Shown: positions 58,950-64,000 of the stretch, piece by piece
How positions within the stretch are numbered: position 1 is the stretch's first letter
How the letters are laid out: each line of letters opens with the position of its first letter
Assembly (NCBI RefSeq): GCF_014651535.1
Contig: NZ_BMXB01000001.1
Span: 557,470-621,469, forward strand
DNA length: 64,000 nt
Reading direction: 5' to 3'
Origin: Salinimicrobium marinum
GTDB lineage: Bacteria > Bacteroidota > Bacteroidia > Flavobacteriales > Flavobacteriaceae
Notes under the pieces: generated by a model
What the model was told of the DNA's origin: nothing
The model's input: the letters and a program-made list of their open reading frames with translations, nothing else
The model's database searches: none
Position numbers and translations under genes: made by a program

Positions 58950-60302
58950 ATGTCCAGATACTTCTATTTTATAGGATTGGTATTCCTGCTGGTTTCCTGT
59001 AGTGACGATAATGGGCCTGGCTATCAGGAACCCTATATCCCGGGAGATACAGATGATGACGGGATCGAAACCCCGGCGCTTTCAGATGAAGAGCTGCTGG
59101 ACCTTGTTCAGGAGCAAACCTTCAAGTATTTCTGGGATTTTGCCGAACCCAACAGCGGAATGGCAAGGGAAAGGTCTCAGGATGATGCCTATGGAGGCGA
59201 GGCTCCCAATATAGTAACCTCAGGCGGAACAGGCTTTGGTCTGGCGTCCTTCCCTGCGGCTGTAGAGCGTGGTTGGATTAGCAAGGAACAAGCCCTGGAA
59301 AGACTGGACAGGATTCTGGATTTTCTGGAAACTGTTCCTACTTATCACGGAGCTTTTTCTCACTGGTATCTGGGAAATTCGGGAGAGACAAGGGCTTTTA
59401 GTGAATATGATAATGGAGGGGACCTGGTGGAAACTGCTTTTTTAATCCAGGGACTGCTCATCAACCGTCAATATTTTTCCGGAGATAATGAGTCCGAAGA
59501 ATCGGTGAGAGAACGAATAACCAGTATATGGGAAGCTGTGGAATGGGATTGGTATACAAAGGGTGAAAATGTGCTTTTCTGGCACTGGTCACCAGATTTT
59601 GATTTTCAGATTAATTTGCCAATCAAAGGCTGGAATGAATCCCTCATTGTTTACGTTCTGGCAGCTGCCTCCCCTACGCATTCTATTACCGAAGAGGTGT
59701 ATACGAACGGGTGGGCTTCCAACGGAAATATGATTACCAACAGGAGCCATTACGGAATGAATTTACCACTGGGACCTTTCTACGGCGGACCTCTGTTTTT
59801 CAGCCACTATTCATTTATTGGACTTGATCCCCGAAATCTGGAAGATCAATATGCAAATTACTGGAATCAAAACACCTCTCATACACTCATTCATCACGAA
59901 TATGCTGTACGTAATCCTAAAGATTATGAAGGTTACGGGGAGAAATCCTGGGGCCTGACTGCTTCAGACAGTTACGCAGGTTATGCGGCTCATAGCCCAA
60001 CCAATGATCTGGGTGTGATAACTCCCACTGCTGCCTTATCTTCTTTTCCTTATACTCCGGAAAAATCAATGACTGCCTTAAGGTATTTCTACGAAGAGCT
60101 GGGGGATGAATTATGGGGGGAATATGGGTTCTATGATGCCTTTTCGGAAGAACATGACTGGGTTTCTGATGGTTATCTTGCTATAGACCAGGGGCCTATT
60201 GTTGCCATGATCGAAAATCACAGAACAAATTTATTGTGGAACCTTTTTATGGCCGATGAAGATGTTCAGGATGGGTTGGAGAAACTAAATTTTAATTATT
60301 AA
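58950..60302 (+). CDS. GH144-type (glycoamylase family) lipoprotein, copy 1
   Basis: 450 residues. Lipoprotein signal FIGLVFLLVSC, then a short Asp/Gly-rich linker and the PF10091 glycoamylase domain that defines CAZy family GH144 (endo-beta-1,2-glucanase). Characteristic blocks: QTFKYFWDFAEPNSGMARERS, TSGGTGFGLASFPAAVERGW, FSEYDNGGDLVETAFLIQGLL, VEWDWYTKGENVLFWHWSPD, GGPLFFSHYSFIGLDPR, and YLAIDQGPIVAMIENHRTNLLWNLFM. It probably cuts beta-1,2-glucan at the surface or in the periplasm. Followed after 31 bp by a paralogue. Confidence 0.88.
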   Translation: MSRYFYFIGLVFLLVSCSDDNGPGYQEPYIPGDTDDDGIETPALSDEELLDLVQEQTFKYFWDFAEPNSGMARERSQDDAYGGEAPNIVTSGGTGFGLASFPAAVERGWISKEQALERLDRILDFLETVPTYHGAFSHWYLGNSGETRAFSEYDNGGDLVETAFLIQGLLINRQYFSGDNESEESVRERITSIWEAVEWDWYTKGENVLFWHWSPDFDFQINLPIKGWNESLIVYVLAAASPTHSITEEVYTNGWASNGNMITNRSHYGMNLPLGPFYGGPLFFSHYSFIGLDPRNLEDQYANYWNQNTSHTLIHHEYAVRNPKDYEGYGEKSWGLTASDSYAGYAAHSPTNDLGVITPTAALSSFPYTPEKSMTALRYFYEELGDELWGEYGFYDAFSEEHDWVSDGYLAIDQGPIVAMIENHRTNLLWNLFMADEDVQDGLEKLNFNY

Positions 60303-60333
60303 GCTCAAATCTACTATTACCTAATAAATCAGA

Positions 60334-61701
60334 ATGAAAAAATACTCCTATTTATTACTATTTCTTATAAGTGTATTGACATCTTCCTGTGCAGATGAGA
60401 AGAACAAAGAACAGGCAGTCCTCGAGGAGCAACCTCAAAACAGCCTTTCTGAAGATGCCCTTCTGGATACCATTCAGAAACAAACGCTCAAATACTTCTG
60501 GGATTATTCCGAACCAAATTCAGGGATGGCCCGTGAACGTTTTCATCCCGATGGGCAGTACCCTAAGGATGACGCCCATGTGGTAACAACCGGAGGATCG
60601 GGCTTTGGACTCATGGCTATTGTGGCGGGAATGGAACGGGAATTTATTCCCCGTGACTCTGCCGTTGCCCGTCTGGATAAAATAGCAGACTTTTTAGAAA
60701 ATACCACCCGCTTCCACGGCGTATGGCCACATTGGATCAACGGCGAAACCGGCGAGACTCAGGCTTTCAGCGCAAAAGACAACGGTGGGGACATCGTGGA
60801 AACCTCTTTTTTGGCACAGGGTTTCATCGTAGTGCGGGAATATTTAAAGGAAGGTACTGAAGAGGAGCAGGCAGTCGCCCAAAAATATGATGAACTATGG
60901 AAAAGTATTGAATGGGACTGGTATACGAATAATCAGAACGGAATCTTCTGGCACTGGTCTCCCGATTATGAATGGGAAATGGATTTTATGATAGAAGGAT
61001 ATAATGAATGTCTTATAACTTATGTATTGGCCGCTTCTTCTCCTGAATATACCATAGATGCTGCTGCCTACCATGAAGGCTGGGCTCGTGGAGGTGACAT
61101 TATTACAGATAAAGAAGCTTATGGATTGCCGCTTATTCTGAAGCATAATACCGGCGGTGATAAAGGCGGACCTTTGTTCTGGGCACATTATTCTTACCTG
61201 GGTCTAAACCCCAAAGAATTAACAGATCGATATGCCAATTACTGGGATTTAAATGTAAATCACAGTAAGATTAACTATAACTACTGCGTGGAGAATCCAG
61301 AAGCTTATGAAACATACAGCAAGGACTCCTGGGGATTAACAGCAAGTTATACGCGCACAGAAAATGATGGAATAGGATATGCAGCACACTCTCCCGATGA
61401 TGACCGCGGGGTAGTGTCCCCAACCGCTGCAGTGAGTTCAATCCCTTACACTCCGGAAGAATCACTTAGAGCAATCCGATATTTTTACGAAGATCAGCAT
61501 GAGTTACTCTGGGGCCCGGCAGGGTTTTATGATGCTTTCAGTCTTGAAGGAGAAGGTTGGGTGGCACCATATTATCTGGCAATCGACCAGGGGCCACAAA
61601 TAGTGATGATTGAGAATTATAGATCTGGTCTTATCTGGGATTTGTTCATGGGAGCTCCCGAAGTTAAAGAGGGGCTTGAAAGACTTGATTTTAATTATTG
61701 A
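60334..61701 (+). CDS. GH144-type (glycoamylase family) lipoprotein, copy 2
   Basis: 455 residues, paralogue of the preceding gene with the same block order: KQTLKYFWDYSEPNSGMARERF, TTGGSGFGLMAIVAGMERE, FSAKDNGGDIVETSFLAQGF, IEWDWYTNNQNGIFWHWSPD, GGPLFWAHYSYLGLNPK, YLAIDQGPQIVMIENYRSGLIWDLFM. A lipoprotein signal ends LTSSC. All conserved acidic residues seen in copy 1 (for example in the EWDW and AIDQGP blocks) are kept, so both should be active; differences near the middle (KHNTGGDKGGPLFW) may tune specificity or cleavage mode. Confidence 0.88.
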   Translation: MKKYSYLLLFLISVLTSSCADEKNKEQAVLEEQPQNSLSEDALLDTIQKQTLKYFWDYSEPNSGMARERFHPDGQYPKDDAHVVTTGGSGFGLMAIVAGMEREFIPRDSAVARLDKIADFLENTTRFHGVWPHWINGETGETQAFSAKDNGGDIVETSFLAQGFIVVREYLKEGTEEEQAVAQKYDELWKSIEWDWYTNNQNGIFWHWSPDYEWEMDFMIEGYNECLITYVLAASSPEYTIDAAAYHEGWARGGDIITDKEAYGLPLILKHNTGGDKGGPLFWAHYSYLGLNPKELTDRYANYWDLNVNHSKINYNYCVENPEAYETYSKDSWGLTASYTRTENDGIGYAAHSPDDDRGVVSPTAAVSSIPYTPEESLRAIRYFYEDQHELLWGPAGFYDAFSLEGEGWVAPYYLAIDQGPQIVMIENYRSGLIWDLFMGAPEVKEGLERLDFNY

Positions 61702-61710
61702 TCCAGCATT

Positions 61711-61744
61711 AGACCTCACAGGTTTCCAAAAACCTGTGAGGTCT
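61711..61744. repeat. CCTCAC...GTGAGG palindromic repeat, copy 2
   Basis: AGACCTCACAGGTTT (61711-61725) and AAACCTGTGAGGTCT (61730-61744) make a perfect 15-bp stem with a CCAA loop. It lies in the gap between the second GH144 gene and the esterase gene; a diverged copy is at 29760-29793. Confidence 0.8.
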
Positions 61745-61768
61745 CAAGAAACTATATATCCGAAATAG

Positions 61769-62563
61769 ATGAAAAACACAACCTACTTTCTTATTCTATT
61801 TTTCCTTCTCATTTCAATTCCGGCTTCAGAGGCACAGGAATTAAATGAGTTTGAAAAAGAACATTTCCTTCAGGGGAAGGATACCCTTAACTACAGGATT
61901 CTTTATCCCAAGGATTTTTCAGAAGAAAAACAGTATCCGATTGTACTTTTTCTTCATGGGGCGGGAGAACGCGGAAATGATAATGAATCACAACTTACTC
62001 ATGGGGCAGATCTTTTTCTGAAGAGTGAAAACAGGAAAGATTTTCCTGCCATTGTAATTTTTCCGCAGGCGCCAAAGGAAGATTATTGGGCCAATGTGGA
62101 GGTAAATCGTGAGGTTGTTCCTTACGAATTCAATTTTCGGAATGAAGAGGAGCCTACCAAAGCCCTACATTTGGTGATGGCTCTTCTGAATTCTGTTACT
62201 TCGGAAAAATATACAGATAAAAACAGGATCTATGTTGGCGGACTTTCCATGGGAGGAATGGGGACTTACGAAATTCTCTCCAGAATGCCGGAAACTTTTG
62301 CAGCTGCTTTTGCCATTTGTGGTGGGGCAGATCCTGTGATAACTGAAAAATATCCGAAAAATTTTAATATCTGGATCTTCCACGGAGAACAGGATAATGT
62401 AGTTCCTCCGGAACTTTCTAAAACCATGGCTAGGCAGATCAATACTCATGGCGGTAATGCGAAATTATCCCTTTATCCAGATGACAATCATAACAGCTGG
62501 GATTCAGCTTTTTCTGAACCTTATCTGCTGTCATGGCTGTTTTCTCATCAAAAGACTAATTAA
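61769..62563 (+). CDS. Secreted alpha/beta-hydrolase (phospholipase/carboxylesterase type)
   Basis: 264 residues. Signal peptide ending PASEAQ. The alpha/beta-hydrolase core is clear: HGAGERGNDNESQL (oxyanion region), nucleophile Ser in GGLSMGGMGTYE, then FHGEQDNVVPPELS with the acid, and DDNHNSWDSAF with the His. It resembles the PHB depolymerase/CE1-like enzymes that remove acyl or feruloyl groups from glycans. In this cluster it may remove acyl (for example succinyl) groups from a beta-1,2-glucan. It ends one base into the next gene's ATG. Confidence 0.8.
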   Translation: MKNTTYFLILFFLLISIPASEAQELNEFEKEHFLQGKDTLNYRILYPKDFSEEKQYPIVLFLHGAGERGNDNESQLTHGADLFLKSENRKDFPAIVIFPQAPKEDYWANVEVNREVVPYEFNFRNEEEPTKALHLVMALLNSVTSEKYTDKNRIYVGGLSMGGMGTYEILSRMPETFAAAFAICGGADPVITEKYPKNFNIWIFHGEQDNVVPPELSKTMARQINTHGGNAKLSLYPDDNHNSWDSAFSEPYLLSWLFSHQKTN

Positions 62564-64000
62564 TGAACCGATTAAATTATATACTCACCTCAATAGCTTT
62601 ACTTTTTTGCGTAAGCCTGCAATCACAGGAGGAAGTAGTGCCGGAAACCTATATCAATCCGCTGGATATAGATTACACCTACATGGTCTATAATTCCAGC
62701 AATAATATTTCCTATCGGTCCGGGGCAGATCCTGCGGTAATTGAGTTCCGCGGAGAATATTACATGTTTGTCACCCGTTCCTTTGGGTACTGGCATTCTA
62801 AAGATCTTGTCCACTGGGAATTCATCCAGCCTAAACAATGGTTCTTTGAAGGCTCCAATGCACCAACTGCTTTTAATTATAAAGATTCGCTGGTATATTT
62901 TGCCGGAGATCCCGCGGGTTACGGAAGTATTTTATATACCGATGATCCCAAAAAAGGAGAATGGACCCCTACTGCTTCCATATCCACAAATATCCAGGAT
63001 TCGGAGTTGTTTATCGATGATGATGGGCAAACCTATCTTTATTGGGGTTCTTCCAACGTACATCCCCTTCGTGTGAAGATGCTGGATAAAACCGACCGAT
63101 TTCTTGAGACAGGGGTGGAAAAAGAACTTTTCAACCTGGTGGAAGAAGAACACGGTTGGGAACGTTTTGGTGAAAATAATTTTCATCCTACTTTAAAAGA
63201 AGGGTATATGGAAGGGGCTTCCATGACCAAGCATAATGGTAAATATTATCTGCAATATGCGGCGCCGGGCACGCAGTTCAATGTGTATGCCGATGGGGCT
63301 TACATTGGGGAAACGCCACTTGGCCCTTTTGAATACATGAAGAACAATCCCTATAGCTTCAAACCGGGTGGTTTTGCCACCGGTGCCGGCCACGGAATTA
63401 CGGTAAAACAAACGAACGGGCAGTACTGGCACTTTGCCACAGTGGCCTTAGCCTCAAATTCTCATTGGGAACGTCGCCTGGCGATGTTTCCCACCTATTT
63501 TGATGACGAAGGTTTGATGTACTCTATTACCAGCTATGGAGATTATCCGCTGTATGGTCCCGATCATCCCACTAAAGCTGGTCTACACAATGGCTGGATG
63601 TTGTTGTCCTATAAAGGAGAAGTAACGGTTTCCTCTTCCCAAAAGCAGGTAAGAAAAAGCACTTCTACAGATGGGGATTTTGATATTACCGAAATGCCCC
63701 CGGAAAAGAACAACCGCGGAGAGATAACTTCAAAAGTATTAACCGATGAAAGTCCCAAATCCTTTTGGGTTGCTGAAGCTAATGACGATGAACAATGGGT
63801 GGAGATCGAAATGCAGGCTCCCGGAAATATTTATGCTTTTCAACTGAATTTCCACGACGAAGAAGCAGGCATTTATACACGAGTTGAAGATTTGCGACAT
63901 CGCTTTACCCTAGAGGTTTCAGAAGATGGAAAAGATTGGAAAACAGTGGTGGACAGAAGTAATAGTTTCGAAGATACACCGAATGCTTATATCCCTCTTA
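62563..64000 (+). CDS. GH43-like glycosidase with C-terminal F5/8C domain, 3' end outside window
   Basis: 479 codons are visible and the frame is open at the right edge. A signal peptide (MNRLNYILTSIALLFCVSLQSQ) is followed by a five-bladed propeller hydrolase of the GH43/GH32 type: RSGADPAVIEFRGEYYMFVTRS, SKDLVHW, TYLYWGSSN, EGASMTKHNGKYYLQYAAPGT, GAGHGITVKQTNGQYWH. The Asp of GADPAV and Glu of EGAS match expected catalytic positions of GH43. From about residue 395 a discoidin/F5/8C (CBM32-like) fold begins (WVEIEMQAPGNIYAFQLNFHDEEAG). It starts by the TAATG overlap with the esterase gene. Its substrate is inferred to be part of the same glycan. The truncation is only due to the window. Confidence 0.83.
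   Translation, partial: MNRLNYILTSIALLFCVSLQSQEEVVPETYINPLDIDYTYMVYNSSNNISYRSGADPAVIEFRGEYYMFVTRSFGYWHSKDLVHWEFIQPKQWFFEGSNAPTAFNYKDSLVYFAGDPAGYGSILYTDDPKKGEWTPTASISTNIQDSELFIDDDGQTYLYWGSSNVHPLRVKMLDKTDRFLETGVEKELFNLVEEEHGWERFGENNFHPTLKEGYMEGASMTKHNGKYYLQYAAPGTQFNVYADGAYIGETPLGPFEYMKNNPYSFKPGGFATGAGHGITVKQTNGQYWHFATVALASNSHWERRLAMFPTYFDDEGLMYSITSYGDYPLYGPDHPTKAGLHNGWMLLSYKGEVTVSSSQKQVRKSTSTDGDFDITEMPPEKNNRGEITSKVLTDESPKSFWVAEANDDEQWVEIEMQAPGNIYAFQLNFHDEEAGIYTRVEDLRHRFTLEVSEDGKDWKTVVDRSNSFEDTPNAYIPL

Noticed and set aside
62563-64000. GH43-like gene as a pseudogene because no stop codon is seen
   Set aside because: The frame is uninterrupted to the last base; the gene is simply cut by the window edge.
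1-64000. A defence island, prophage, toxin-antitoxin or secondary-metabolite cluster
   Set aside because: No integrase, restriction, retron, CBASS, PKS/NRPS or toxin-like genes were recognised; the HEPN-like domain is fused to sulfite reductase and has no antitoxin partner.

Overview
The window is chromosomal DNA of a marine-type Bacteroidota, most probably Flavobacteriaceae (Gramella/Christiangramia, Salegentibacter or Zunongwangia-like). The evidence is a gliding-motility gldA gene, a SusC/SusD polysaccharide-utilisation locus, -7 promoter boxes of the TAnnTTTG type, few Shine-Dalgarno sites, a two-gene methionine synthase, and a PheA / aminotransferase / TyrA / DAHP synthase-chorismate mutase operon. 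I see no rRNA, tRNA, phage, insertion sequence or CRISPR array.

Layout. 1-12 kb holds housekeeping and accessory genes: a TPR protein cut by the window edge, a DinB protein, a threonine dehydratase/serine racemase, a 2-hydroxyacid dehydrogenase with an acyl-CoA dehydrogenase, a PAP2 phosphatase, and a run of Coa1-like, DUF1697, SDR, Gfo/Idh and SRPBCC genes. 10.9-30.8 kb is a sulfur/methionine/SAM block: metK on the minus strand behind a SAM-II-like RNA; metY-metX-hom-metZ behind two consecutive Met/Cys-rich leader-peptide attenuators; an Rrf2 regulator; DUF2061-cysH, HEPN-fused sulfite reductase, siroheme genes and a ferredoxin-NADP reductase; OsmC; then a SAM-I riboswitch driving split metH and metF. 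30.8-34.1 kb has an OmpW/PagL-type outer membrane protein, a DUF2807 lipoprotein and gldA. 34.2-38.3 kb is the aromatic amino-acid operon behind a Phe/Tyr-rich leader peptide and attenuator. 38.4-49.3 kb carries rsgA-dtd, two DUF3857 proteins, a MazG-like protein, aroA, queA, rlmN and a polyprenyl synthase. 49.5-64 kb is a polysaccharide-utilisation locus with a propeller/LuxR-type regulator, SusC, SusD, a LamG lipoprotein, two tandem GH144-type (beta-1,2-glucanase family) lipoproteins, an esterase and a GH43-like enzyme cut by the window edge.

The strongest unusual signal is regulatory RNA. Within about 14 kb one methionine pathway is read by a SAM-II-like RNA (metK), a tandem pair of leader peptides rich in Met and Cys codons, each followed by an intrinsic terminator and containing a visible antiterminator segment (metY operon), and a SAM-I riboswitch (metH-metF). 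A third leader-peptide attenuator, with seven consecutive Phe/Tyr codons and a 7-bp antiterminator, precedes pheA. In all three leaders the segment that would pair with the terminator lies just past the diagnostic codons, which is the geometry needed for ribosome stalling to switch the terminator off. These are inferences from sequence; no folding or database search was run.
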